Shown one piece after another: positions 16,724 through 25,138 of a stretch of DNA of 64,000 bases; the first letter of the stretch is position 1, and each line of letters opens with the position of its first letter. The stretch comes from Caulobacter sp. FWC26 (GTDB lineage: Bacteria > Pseudomonadota > Alphaproteobacteria > Caulobacterales > Caulobacteraceae), in contig NZ_CP033875.1 of the NCBI RefSeq assembly GCF_002742645.2, forward strand, positions 372,001 through 436,000, written 5' to 3'. The notes beneath the pieces were generated by a model. It saw only the letters and a program-made list of their open reading frames with translations. It ran no database searches and was not told the origin of the DNA. Position numbers and translations under genes: made by a program.

Positions 16724-19276
16724 GTGTCGAACCTCGTCCTCACCGCGCCCCTGAAGGGCTGGGTCTCGTCGCTGGAAGAGGCGCCGGATGCGGTGTTCGC
16801 GGAGCGGATGCTGGGCGATGGGCTGGCGATTGATCCGCTGGACTCGGTGCTGCACGCGCCGTGCGACGGGGTGGTGGTGTCGGTGCACCGGGCGAGGCAC
16901 GCGGTGACGCTGCGGGCGGACAACGGCGCTGAGATCCTGATGCATATCGGCCTGGAGACCGTGGCGCTGAACGGCGAGGGCTTCGAGGTCCTGGTGCGGG
17001 AAGGCCAGGCGGTGAAGGCGGGCGAGCCGCTGATCGGCTTTGACCTTGACCTGCTGGCGCAACGGGCGCGCAGCCTGATCACTCCGGTGGTGATCACCAA
17101 CGGTGAGGCGTTCAAGATCGTCCGCCGCGACCAGGACCGCGAGATCGGGGTCGGCGGGTTCCTGATGGCGCTGTCGCCGATCGAGGGGCGCGCCACCCCC
17201 ACCGCCGCCCCGACCGCCACGGGCGACGAGATCGCCCGCGAGATCCTCGTGCCCCTGGTCCATGGGATCCATGCTCGCCCCGCCGCCCGCATCGCCGAGG
17301 CCGCGCGAGCGTTCGCGGCGGAGATCACGATTGTCCTTGGCGAGCGTCGCGCCAACGCCAGGAGCCCGGTGGGCCTGATGGCGCTGGCGATCCGGCATGG
17401 AGACGCCATCACGCTCCTGGCCGCAGGCGCGGACGCCCCGGCGGCGGTGGCGGCCCTGGCCGAGCTGATCGAAGGCGGCATGGGGGAAGGCGCCCCGGAG
17501 GCCGCCAGGACCCAGGCTTCGCCCATCCCTCCATCCATCCCGCCCGCCCCGACCGAACCGTCCCAACCGTTGGACCTGCCGCGCGACGGCGTGCTCAAGG
17601 GCGTCCTGGCCGCGCCGGGCTTGGCGATTGGCAAGGCCGTGCGCCTGGCCAGCGCCGATATCGTCGTGCGCGAGGCCGGCGAGGGCCTGGCCCAGGAAGA
17701 GGCGGCGCTGACGACGGCGCTGGAGCGCGTCCGCGTCCGCATCGGCAAGGCCGCCGAGACCGGCGACAAGGCCCGCAAGGCGATCCTGGCCGCGCACCTG
17801 GCCTTCCTGGACGATCCTGAACTGGTCGCCGGCGCGCGCCGCGCGATCGCGGCGGGCAAGAGCGCGGGCTTTGGCTGGCGAGAGGCGGTCGGCGGCTATG
17901 TCGAGGCCCTCAGAGCCCTGGGCGATCGCCGCCTGGCCGAGCGGGTCGACGACCTGATCGATCTCGAACGCCAGGTGCTGCGCGCCCTGAGCGGCGAGGA
18001 GGAGACTGGCGCGGCGCTGGCCCCCGGCTCGATCCTGCTGGCCGACGAGCTGTTGCCTTCGCAACTGATGGGCGCGGACCCCGGCGTCGTCGCCGGCTTG
18101 GCCACCGCGCGCGGCGGGCCGACCTCGCACGTGGCCATCCTGGCTGCGGCGATGGGGGTTCCGGCGCTGGTGGCCCTGGGCGGGGCCCTGTCGAGGGTCA
18201 AGGACGGGGCGACCCTGATCCTGGACGCCGACGCCGCGACCCTGCGCGTGGCCCCTGACGCCAAGGCCCTGGAAGCGGCCCAGACGGCCCTGGCCCAGCG
18301 CCAGGAACGCAAGGCCGCCGCCAAGGCCGCTGCTCACGAACCGGCGGTGACGCTGGACGGGGTCCGCATCGAGGTGTTCGCCAACACCGGCTCGCTCGCC
18401 GACGCCCAGGCCGCCGTGGCCAACGGGGCCGAGGGCTGCGGCCTCCTGCGCACCGAGTTCCTGTTCCTGGATCGCGAGACCCCGCCCGACGAGGACGAGC
18501 AGGCCCGCCAGTACCAGGCCATCGCCTCGGCCCTGGACGGCCGTCCCCTGATCATCCGCACCCTGGATGTCGGCGGCGACAAGGCCGCGCCCTATCTGCC
18601 GATCCCAGCCGAGGAGAACCCGGCGCTGGGCCTGCGCGGGGTGCGGGTCAGCCTGTGGCGGCCGCACCTTCTGAAGGCCCAGCTGCGCGCCATCCTGCGG
18701 GTCCAGCCGCAAGGTCAGTGCAAGATCATGGTCCCGATGGTGGCCAGCCTCGATGAGCTGCGGGCGGTCCGCACGATGCTGGAGGAGGCCAAGCGTGAGC
18801 TGGGGATCACCGAGCCGGTGGCGCTCGGCGTGATGATCGAGACCCCGGCCGCGGCCGTCACCGCCGACCTGCTGGCCGCCGAGGCCGACTTCCTGTCGAT
18901 CGGCACCAATGACCTGACCCAGTACGTGCTGGCCATGGACCGCGGCAATCCCGAGCTCGCCGCCGGGGTCGACGCCCTGCATCCGGCGGTGCTGCGGATG
19001 ATCGACCAGACCTGCCGGGGCGCGGCCCAGCACCGGCGCTGGGTCGGGGTCTGCGGCGGCCTGGCCTCGGACCTGGACGCCACCCCGCTGCTGCTGGGGC
19101 TGGGGGTCACCGAGCTGTCGGCCACGGCGTCCATCGCGCCGGAGGTGAAGGCCAGGGTGAGGGGTCTGTCGCTGGAGGCCTGCCGGGCCCTGGCGGCGCA
19201 GGCCCTGACGCAGACCTCCCCCGAGGCGGTGCGCGCGCTGGTCCAAAACCCTTTGAACGCGTCCCGGGGAGCCTGA
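16724..19276 (+). CDS. PTS multiphosphoryl transfer protein: EIIA(Glc-type)-HPr-EI fusion
   Basis: An 850-residue cytoplasmic fusion providing every soluble step of a sugar PTS. Residues 1-150 are an EIIA of the glucose/GlcNAc class with phospho-His74 ('ILMHIGLET'). About 172-255 are HPr with active His183 ('GIHARPAARIAEAA'). About 285-850 are Enzyme I with phospho-His469 ('TARGGPTSHVAILA') and the PEP-binding segments 'LLRTEFLFLDR' and 'GTNDLTQYVLAMDR'. Phosphate would flow from PEP to EI, HPr and EIIA, then to the IIB domain of the next gene. It starts with GTG after GAGGAAG and is followed 4 bases after its stop by nagE. This dedicated relay would be independent of the general nitrogen-type PTS of alphaproteobacteria. 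Confidence 0.95.
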   Translation: MSNLVLTAPLKGWVSSLEEAPDAVFAERMLGDGLAIDPLDSVLHAPCDGVVVSVHRARHAVTLRADNGAEILMHIGLETVALNGEGFEVLVREGQAVKAGEPLIGFDLDLLAQRARSLITPVVITNGEAFKIVRRDQDREIGVGGFLMALSPIEGRATPTAAPTATGDEIAREILVPLVHGIHARPAARIAEAARAFAAEITIVLGERRANARSPVGLMALAIRHGDAITLLAAGADAPAAVAALAELIEGGMGEGAPEAARTQASPIPPSIPPAPTEPSQPLDLPRDGVLKGVLAAPGLAIGKAVRLASADIVVREAGEGLAQEEAALTTALERVRVRIGKAAETGDKARKAILAAHLAFLDDPELVAGARRAIAAGKSAGFGWREAVGGYVEALRALGDRRLAERVDDLIDLERQVLRALSGEEETGAALAPGSILLADELLPSQLMGADPGVVAGLATARGGPTSHVAILAAAMGVPALVALGGALSRVKDGATLILDADAATLRVAPDAKALEAAQTALAQRQERKAAAKAAAHEPAVTLDGVRIEVFANTGSLADAQAAVANGAEGCGLLRTEFLFLDRETPPDEDEQARQYQAIASALDGRPLIIRTLDVGGDKAAPYLPIPAEENPALGLRGVRVSLWRPHLLKAQLRAILRVQPQGQCKIMVPMVASLDELRAVRTMLEEAKRELGITEPVALGVMIETPAAAVTADLLAAEADFLSIGTNDLTQYVLAMDRGNPELAAGVDALHPAVLRMIDQTCRGAAQHRRWVGVCGGLASDLDATPLLLGLGVTELSATASIAPEVKARVRGLSLEACRALAAQALTQTSPEAVRALVQNPLNASRGA

Positions 19277-19280
19277 GCCG

Positions 19281-21086
19281 ATGAAGTCTCCGCTCGAAGT
19301 CCTGCAGCCGCTTGGCCGGGCCCTGATGCTGCCGATCGCGGTGCTGCCGGTGGCCGCGCTGCTGCTTCGCATCGGCCAGCCGGACCTCTTGGGCGCGCCC
19401 GCGCTCGCGGCGATGACTCACGGCGTGTCGTTGACGGTGGCCAACACCTTCGGCGCGGCCGGCGGGGCGATCTTCGGCAGCCTTGGCCTGATCTTCGCCA
19501 TCGGCGTGGCGGTGGGCCTGGCGCGCGAGAACCATGGGGCCGCGGGCCTCGCGGGCGTGGTCTGCTACGTCATCGCCACCAAGGGCGTCGAGGTCTTGAT
19601 GGTCGCCCCGCCCGAGGTGGCGGCCAAGGCCGTCGAGGGGGCCAAGGATCTGGCGGTGGCCGCCTGGAAGGCCAAGGAGATCGGCAAGCTGTCGATCCCG
19701 GTGGGCATCCTGTCGGGCGTGATCAGCGGGTGGCTCTATAACCGCTACAGCACCATCAAGCTGCCGGAATATCTGGCCTTCTTCGGCGGGCGGCGGTTCG
19801 TGCCGATCGTGGCGGGCCTGGCCGGCGTGGTCCTGGCCCTGCTGTTCGGCGCGTTCTGGAGCACGCTGGAGGCCGGCGTCGATGGCCTGAGCGGCCTGGT
19901 CACCGCGTCGGGCAACCTGGGCCTCGTCGTCTATGGCCTGCTCAACCGCCTGCTGATCGTCACGGGCCTGCACCACATCCTCAACAACGTGGTCTGGTTC
20001 ATCCTGGGCGACTTCAACGGCGTCACCGGCGACCTCAACCGCTTCGCCGCCGGCGACAAGACGGCCGGGGCGTTCATGAGCGGGTTCTTCCCGGTGATGA
20101 TGTTCGGCTTGCCGGCCGCGTGCCTGGCCATGCTGCACACTGCGCGGCCCGAGCGCCGCAAGGCGGTGGCGGGGATGCTGGGGTCGCTGGCCCTGACCTC
20201 GTTCCTGACCGGCGTGACCGAGCCGATCGAGTTTACGTTCATGTTCCTGGCGCCGGCGCTCTATGCGATCCACGCCCTGCTGACGGGCTTGTCGATGGCC
20301 CTGATGAACATCCTCGACGTCAAGCTGGGCTTTGGGTTCTCGGCGGGCCTGTTCGACTATGTGCTGAACTTCAACAAGGCCACGCACCCGTTGCTGCTGA
20401 TCCCGGTGGGGCTGGTCTATGGCGCGATCTATTACGGCGTCTTCCGGTTCGCGATCGTCCGGTTCGACCTGAAGACCCCCGGGCGCGAGGACGAAGCGGG
20501 CCCTTCCATCGAGACCGTCACCACCGGGGGCGGACGCGGGGCCGACTTCCTGGTCGCCCTGGGCGGCGCGGCCAATCTCGTCAGCGTCGACGCCTGCACC
20601 ACCCGCCTGCGCCTGATCGTCAACGACCAGGGCCAGGTCGACGAGCCCGCCCTCAAGGCGCTGGGCGCGCGCGGGGTGGTCAAGCCCTCCGACAAGGCCC
20701 TGCAGGTGGTGCTGGGCCCCATCGCCGACACCGTGGCCGGCGAGATCCGGGCCGCCATCGCCACCGGCGGGGCAGGCCCATCGCCCACAACAGCGGCAAG
20801 GCTCGCGGCCCCGGCGGCTCCTGCTGCGTCTCCATCGCCCTCCGAGGCCGACAGGAGCAAGGCTGAACGTCTGGTCCAGGCGCTCGGCGGCCCAGGCAAC
20901 CTCCGCGACGTCGCCGCCGTCTCCAGCCGCCTGCGCATCGTCGTCCTCGACCCCGCAAACATCGACCAACCCGCCGTCCACGCCGCCGGCGTGCGCGGGG
21001 TGACGCGGGTCGCGGAAGACACCCTGCACCTCATCATCGGCCCGGAAGCCGAGCGGATCGCATGCGCGATGCGCGATCTCGCCTGA
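19281..21086 (+). CDS. nagE: PTS GlcNAc permease IICB with an extra degenerate IIB domain
   Basis: A 601-residue inner-membrane permease. Residues 1-395 are the EIIC membrane domain of the GlcNAc/glucose family ('GVTEPIEFTFMFLAPALY', 311-328). A IIB domain (about 418-492) has the phosphorylated Cys439 in 'SVDACTTRLRL'. After an Ala/Pro/Ser-rich linker (about 493-522) a second IIB-like domain (about 525-601) aligns as 'DVAAVSSRLRI', with Val547 where the cysteine should be. The second copy therefore cannot carry phosphate in the known way. No EIIA is attached; that domain is supplied by the upstream fusion protein. The stop lies 5 bases from the end of the convergent virB11. Confidence 0.93.
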   Translation: MKSPLEVLQPLGRALMLPIAVLPVAALLLRIGQPDLLGAPALAAMTHGVSLTVANTFGAAGGAIFGSLGLIFAIGVAVGLARENHGAAGLAGVVCYVIATKGVEVLMVAPPEVAAKAVEGAKDLAVAAWKAKEIGKLSIPVGILSGVISGWLYNRYSTIKLPEYLAFFGGRRFVPIVAGLAGVVLALLFGAFWSTLEAGVDGLSGLVTASGNLGLVVYGLLNRLLIVTGLHHILNNVVWFILGDFNGVTGDLNRFAAGDKTAGAFMSGFFPVMMFGLPAACLAMLHTARPERRKAVAGMLGSLALTSFLTGVTEPIEFTFMFLAPALYAIHALLTGLSMALMNILDVKLGFGFSAGLFDYVLNFNKATHPLLLIPVGLVYGAIYYGVFRFAIVRFDLKTPGREDEAGPSIETVTTGGGRGADFLVALGGAANLVSVDACTTRLRLIVNDQGQVDEPALKALGARGVVKPSDKALQVVLGPIADTVAGEIRAAIATGGAGPSPTTAARLAAPAAPAASPSPSEADRSKAERLVQALGGPGNLRDVAAVSSRLRIVVLDPANIDQPAVHAAGVRGVTRVAEDTLHLIIGPEAERIACAMRDLA

Positions 21087-21091
21087 CCGTC

Positions 21092-22063
21092 CTACCGTGA
21101 CAGCATTTCGACCGCAGTCACCTTGCGAGCGCCTTCAACCCGGTTGAGTTGGACGACGACGTCCACGACCTGCCGCACGTAATTCCGGACGGTGTCCCAC
21201 CCCAGGTCCACGCCCGCCAGGAGCGAGAGCAGCGCGATCTGGTCGAGCGCGCCTTGAGGGCTGTCGGCATGGACGGTGGTGATGGAACCGGGATGGCCGG
21301 TATTGACCGCGCGGAGGAAGGCGAAGGCTTCCCGTCCGCGCAGTTCTCCCAGCAGGATCCGATCCGGCCGCATGCGCAGACTGGCCTGAAGAAGATCCTC
21401 CGCATCCACCTGGGCTTCGCCCGTCTCGCTTCGCGCGGCGATCAGGCCGACGGCGTTCTCGTGCCGGAGCTGAATTTCGGGCGCGTCCTCGATTAGAACC
21501 AGACGCTCGTGCGGCGGGATCTCCTTGACCAAGGCGTTCAGCAGCGTGGTCTTGCCCGAGGAGGTGCCGCCCGACAGGACGATCGTCTTGCGCGCCTTCA
21601 CCGCCGCGCGCAGGAAGCCCTCAATGTCGCCGTTGTCCAGGCGGACTCTCAGCGCTGCGTCCCCGTCGGTTCGCCCTGCGTCAGCGGGCGTCGCGAGCGT
21701 TCCCGAAACCGCCAAGTCACTGAGGCTGAGATCGCTGAGCGTGTGCTTGCGGATGGCCAGGGCCAGATCACCGCGCGTGGCCGGAGGCGCGATGATCTGC
21801 ACCCGAGCTCCGTCGGGCAGGCTGGCGCTAAGCAGCGGCTGCTCGCGACTGACGCCTTGGTGGCTGGCGGCGGCGATCTGACGGGCCAGACGCTGGAGCG
21901 CTTGATCGCTCAGTTCGGGCGCGGCCACGCGCGAGGTCGCGCCACCGGTCGTCTCGATCCAGACTTCGCCTGGCCGGTTCACCCAGATGTCCGTGACGTC
22001 TGGTCGATCCAACCAGTCACGCAGCGGCGCCAGATAGGCGGCCAGATAGACGCCCGTGCTCAT
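21092..22063 (-). CDS. virB11: VirB11/TrbB-type secretion ATPase
   Basis: A 323-residue type II/IV secretion ATPase of the hexameric VirB11 family, which powers pilus assembly and substrate transfer at the inner membrane. The Walker A 'GGTSSGKTT' is at residues 165-173. 'LIEDAPEIQLRHEN' (Asp box), 'MRPDRILLGELRGREAF' (Walker B region) and 'GHPGSITTVHADS' (His box) follow. It is the last gene of the type IV secretion operon and its ATG overlaps the virB10 stop (ATGA). Its 3' end almost abuts nagE on the opposite strand. Confidence 0.94.
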   Translation of the reverse strand: MSTGVYLAAYLAPLRDWLDRPDVTDIWVNRPGEVWIETTGGATSRVAAPELSDQALQRLARQIAAASHQGVSREQPLLSASLPDGARVQIIAPPATRGDLALAIRKHTLSDLSLSDLAVSGTLATPADAGRTDGDAALRVRLDNGDIEGFLRAAVKARKTIVLSGGTSSGKTTLLNALVKEIPPHERLVLIEDAPEIQLRHENAVGLIAARSETGEAQVDAEDLLQASLRMRPDRILLGELRGREAFAFLRAVNTGHPGSITTVHADSPQGALDQIALLSLLAGVDLGWDTVRNYVRQVVDVVVQLNRVEGARKVTAVEMLSR

Positions 22064-23213
22064 CGCGCCTTCTGAACCACGCCGGAAAAGTCGAGGTCGC
22101 GGGCGACGAAAACACGGATGGGCGCGCCCTGAGCGACGCTGATCGTCGTGGGGATGTCGATCTCCCGCTGCAAGGCGATGGAGGCGATGTTCGAGGCTTG
22201 TTGCGGCGAGCCGATGATGATGGCGGTGTTGTCGCCGCCTCGGCCGTTGTTGGACGCCGCGTTCAGCCCGGCGTTCAACACCGACAGCAGGATCGAAGCG
22301 CCAAATCGTCGGAAGAAGTGCGTGTTGGTCTCGCCATCAAGGCCGCCACGGCCAAGGCGGTCGGCGCCGGGCGAGCCGATGTCGATCGACACGCCCTGCG
22401 GCGTCAGGACCCGGGACCAGACGATGAAGGCCCGGGTCTGACCGGCCGCGACGCCGCTCTTGTATTGTCCGATCAGTTTGGACCCGCGCGGGATCAGCAC
22501 CGTCGATCCGTCGAATCCCCGCACGTCGCGGCTGACCACGGCGCGCACGAAACCCGGCAGGTCGGAATTGATCGCCGTCTCCAGGATCGCGGGGATCACC
22601 GTGCCCTGGGGCGCGACGAGGCTCGCGTCAGCAAGGCGGGTGGCGCGGGCCGCGTCGGCGTTGTTGCCGGCGACCTTTTCGGCGAAGCGTTCCTCGGCCG
22701 ACATCTTGTTGTCTTCGCTGGCCGGACGAGCCGTCGCACGGGCTGGCGAGGCCTCAGCGGCTGTCTGCATGGCGGCGACCGTCTCCCCAGCCGCCGGGGC
22801 GGGGCGGCCGTCGAGATCGACCACCATGGCCGGGGCGCGCAGCCGGTTTGTCGTGTCCAGGACCGCTGTGTCGTCCCCCGGCGCAGCGGGCGTTTCCTGC
22901 AGGCCGATCGGGGGGGCAGGCCTTGCTGCATGGTGCCGCTGTCGGCCACGGCGATGGGGGGCATGCTCGGCGCCGGCGTCGACGGCGTCACGGCGACGGC
23001 TGGGGTCGCCGTCTGGGTAGGCGGCCGTCCGGCCGCCTCACGCGCCTGACTGAGCGAAGAATAGACCACCATGCCCAAGATGATGATCCCCACGATCCCA
23101 AGCGCCAGGCCCCACGGCGATTGCGGGCGACCGACGGCGGTGGGGCCATAGCCCAGCGACCGCAGGACGGGGCTGTCGAGATCCGGGTCGGAGGGGGACG
23201 AAGGCGCGGTCAT
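22060..23213 (-). pseudogene. virB10: VirB10/TrbI protein, interrupted by a frameshift in a C7 tract
   Basis: The N-terminal part (start ATG at 23211-23213) has a short cytoplasmic region and one membrane segment ('WGLALGIVGIIILGMVVYSS', about residues 33-52), then a Pro-rich linker. The C-terminal part, in another frame from about 22827 to 22060, is a normal VirB10 barrel domain ('GTVIPAILETAINSDLPGFVRAVV', 'LIPRGSKLIGQY', 'GRGGDNTAIIIGSPQQA'). The frames meet at a run of seven C on the coding strand (22910-22916). Adding one C gives continuous 'LPPPIGLQETPAAPGDDTAV' into the second part. VirB10 normally spans both membranes and links energy to the outer-membrane pore. This may be a true null allele, a slippery or phase-variable tract, or a sequencing error. 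Confidence 0.85.
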
Positions 23214-23225
23214 GGTCCGAAGCTC

Positions 23226-23981
23226 CTAGCGCGTCTTGCGGGGCGACAGTGTGGTGGCGGTGACGGCTTCGCGATAGCCGTCGTTGACGATGCGCGTCAC
23301 CTGATCGCCCCGACGCAGGACGAAGGCCCCCGCGAGGCGATCGACGATCAGAAAGCCGTCGCGCTGGGCGATATTGACGACCGCCTCCTTGTTGTCGGGG
23401 TCCACGGCGAAGATGGCCGGGTAGTCGACGCCCGCAGGGAAGACGAAGTAGGTCGAGACGCCGTCGTCAAAGACCCGTTCGGGCAGTCCAAGCGCTGATC
23501 CGCTGAAGCTGTAGGCCTTGTTGACCTCGCGCGGCGGCTCCGGCGGGGGCGGCGGCGCCGGGGGCGGGGCAAGTATGGCCCGGGCGGGGGGCGGATAGTC
23601 GAAACGCAGCGAGAAGACCGGTTGGCGCGCGCGCGTGCTCGCCGCCGCGCGAAGGTCGAAATTATAGCTGCGCAGATTGGTGACCACGGTCATGTTGGTC
23701 GGCGCGGCGCGCTCGTTGGGCTTGACGAACAGCACCCGCGCGCGGCGGTTGGGCGTGATCTGCCAGCCTAGGCTGTCGCCGATCGCCACGTTCTCGATCC
23801 GCTCGTCTTCGCCAAAGAACAGCGTGACGACATAGCCGAGGGTCGCGTCCAGCCGCACCACCTGGTCAGGCACGTAGCGCACGATCCGGACCCGTTGGTC
23901 CGTCACGGCCTGAGCTTCCAGGGGCGGGGCGGCCAGGACGAGCGCCGCCAGGACGCCGAGGAGGGCGCGCGTCCGGGTCAT
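23226..23981 (-). CDS. virB9: VirB9/TrbG outer-membrane core protein
   Basis: A 251-residue exported protein of the VirB9/CagX/TrbG family, which forms the periplasmic and outer-membrane ring with VirB10 and usually VirB7. The signal peptide is 'TRTRALLGVLAALVLAAPPLEAQA'. The N-terminal domain has 'VVTLFFGEDERIENVAIGDSLGWQI', a Pro-rich linker follows (about residues 145-160), and the C-terminal CagX domain includes 'VFDDGVSTYFVFPAGVDYPAIFAVD' and 'RRGDQVTRIVNDGY'. It overlaps virB6 by 4 bases (ATGA). No lipoprotein VirB7 gene is seen nearby. Confidence 0.92.
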   Translation of the reverse strand: MTRTRALLGVLAALVLAAPPLEAQAVTDQRVRIVRYVPDQVVRLDATLGYVVTLFFGEDERIENVAIGDSLGWQITPNRRARVLFVKPNERAAPTNMTVVTNLRSYNFDLRAAASTRARQPVFSLRFDYPPPARAILAPPPAPPPPPEPPREVNKAYSFSGSALGLPERVFDDGVSTYFVFPAGVDYPAIFAVDPDNKEAVVNIAQRDGFLIVDRLAGAFVLRRGDQVTRIVNDGYREAVTATTLSPRKTR

Positions 23982-25138
23982 CGGGGGCCTCCGGTCAGGT
24001 TGCGATAGTGATCCATGAAGGCCCCGCGCCGATGAGGGGTTTCGCGCGCCTCGGCGCGGGGGAGCGCGGTCACCGCGCGTAGCGCGCTGGCGACCGTAGG
24101 CGTCGGAAGGCCCGACATAGCGGTATCGGACGATCGGCTCGCGATGCTCGCCGTCGTCTGCAGGCTTTGGGCCAGGCGATCAGGCCGCGACAAGGCCGTC
24201 GGCGCGGAGGGAGACGACCGCTCCAGGCGGGTCGTGCGCTCACTGCGCCTGGTTTTGCCGCCAGGCTGGGAGCCGCCGGCGATCACAGCGGCGCCGACGG
24301 TCAGGGCCGCCTGAGCGGCGGCGAAGATGAAGATGACCGCCGAGACCATCACCGCCGCTTGGGTGTCCGGCGCTCCTGCCAGACGCCCCTGCGCCAGGCG
24401 CACGAGAAGCGGATCTACAATCACGAGCAGCAGGGTGGTCGCCGACCAGCAGAGCATGGGGATGAACGCCGCCGCGAGCAGCGCGCGAAGCCAGCCCTCG
24501 AAGAGGCCGCGCGTGGCGTCGAACATCACCAGGGCGATGAAGACCGGGCCGGTTGCGGACAACACACCTACGGCGATGATCGCGATGGCCATGACGCCCG
24601 CCGTGCTCATGAACAACGCCGTCTGGGCCTTCCAGAGCGCCTGAGCGGCCGCCGCTTCGCCGCCCCGTAGAACTTCAGGATTGGGCCCGGCCAGTTTGCC
24701 CAGCGCCGAAGCGCTCCTGGCCAGTTCGTCGTAGGTCACCTGCAATCCGCCCAGCGGATCGGAGACCAGCGCCGCGCCATTCGCGGCGGCGGGCGCGCCG
24801 ATCGTCTGCGCCAGCTCGAGCGGCGCCTTCATGGTCACGTCGAAGACCAGCGTCTGGAACGTATTCCAGTTCAGCGCCAGCGACAGCACCACGCCGATCT
24901 TCAGGGCGATCAGAGGCGCGTCGGTCAGGCGCGTTGCGCCGACGCCCAGCAACATCCGATAGCCCAGCAGGGCGATGTAGATCGTCAGCAGCAGGGTCAA
25001 GGCGGTCGGGAAAACCGACTGCGGGCCGTTCAGCGCCTCATAGCCGCTCTGCGCGTACACTCGCGTATGACAGTCGATCGTCGACAGGACGCCACGGATG
25101 ACGCCAGCGGTTGGCGGTGGAGCGGGGCAGACGTCCAT
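23978..25138 (-). CDS. virB6: VirB6/TrbL-type polytopic membrane protein
   Basis: A 386-residue inner-membrane protein with about six hydrophobic segments, including 'FPTALTLLLTIYIALLGYRMLLG', 'ALFMSTAGVMAIAIIAVGVLSATGPVFIALVMF', 'ALLAAAFIPMLCWSATTLLLVIV' and 'AAVMVSAVIFIFAAAQAALTVGAAVIAGG'. These are followed by a hydrophilic Ser/Arg-rich tail ending 'FMDHYRNLTGGPR'. VirB6 forms part of the inner-membrane channel. The ATG at 25138 overlaps the virB4 stop (TGATG) and is preferred over an in-frame start 14 codons upstream. The stop overlaps virB9, so virB8, often found here, is missing. Confidence 0.88.
   Translation of the reverse strand: MDVCPAPPPTAGVIRGVLSTIDCHTRVYAQSGYEALNGPQSVFPTALTLLLTIYIALLGYRMLLGVGATRLTDAPLIALKIGVVLSLALNWNTFQTLVFDVTMKAPLELAQTIGAPAAANGAALVSDPLGGLQVTYDELARSASALGKLAGPNPEVLRGGEAAAAQALWKAQTALFMSTAGVMAIAIIAVGVLSATGPVFIALVMFDATRGLFEGWLRALLAAAFIPMLCWSATTLLLVIVDPLLVRLAQGRLAGAPDTQAAVMVSAVIFIFAAAQAALTVGAAVIAGGSQPGGKTRRSERTTRLERSSPSAPTALSRPDRLAQSLQTTASIASRSSDTAMSGLPTPTVASALRAVTALPRAEARETPHRRGAFMDHYRNLTGGPR

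Noticed and set aside
14656..19372. Very long open frames on the minus strand opposite the hexosaminidase and PTS genes (over 1000 and nearly 900 codons)
   Set aside because: They lie antisense to clearly functional genes, have Arg/Gly/His-rich low-complexity translations without motifs, and result from high third-position GC.
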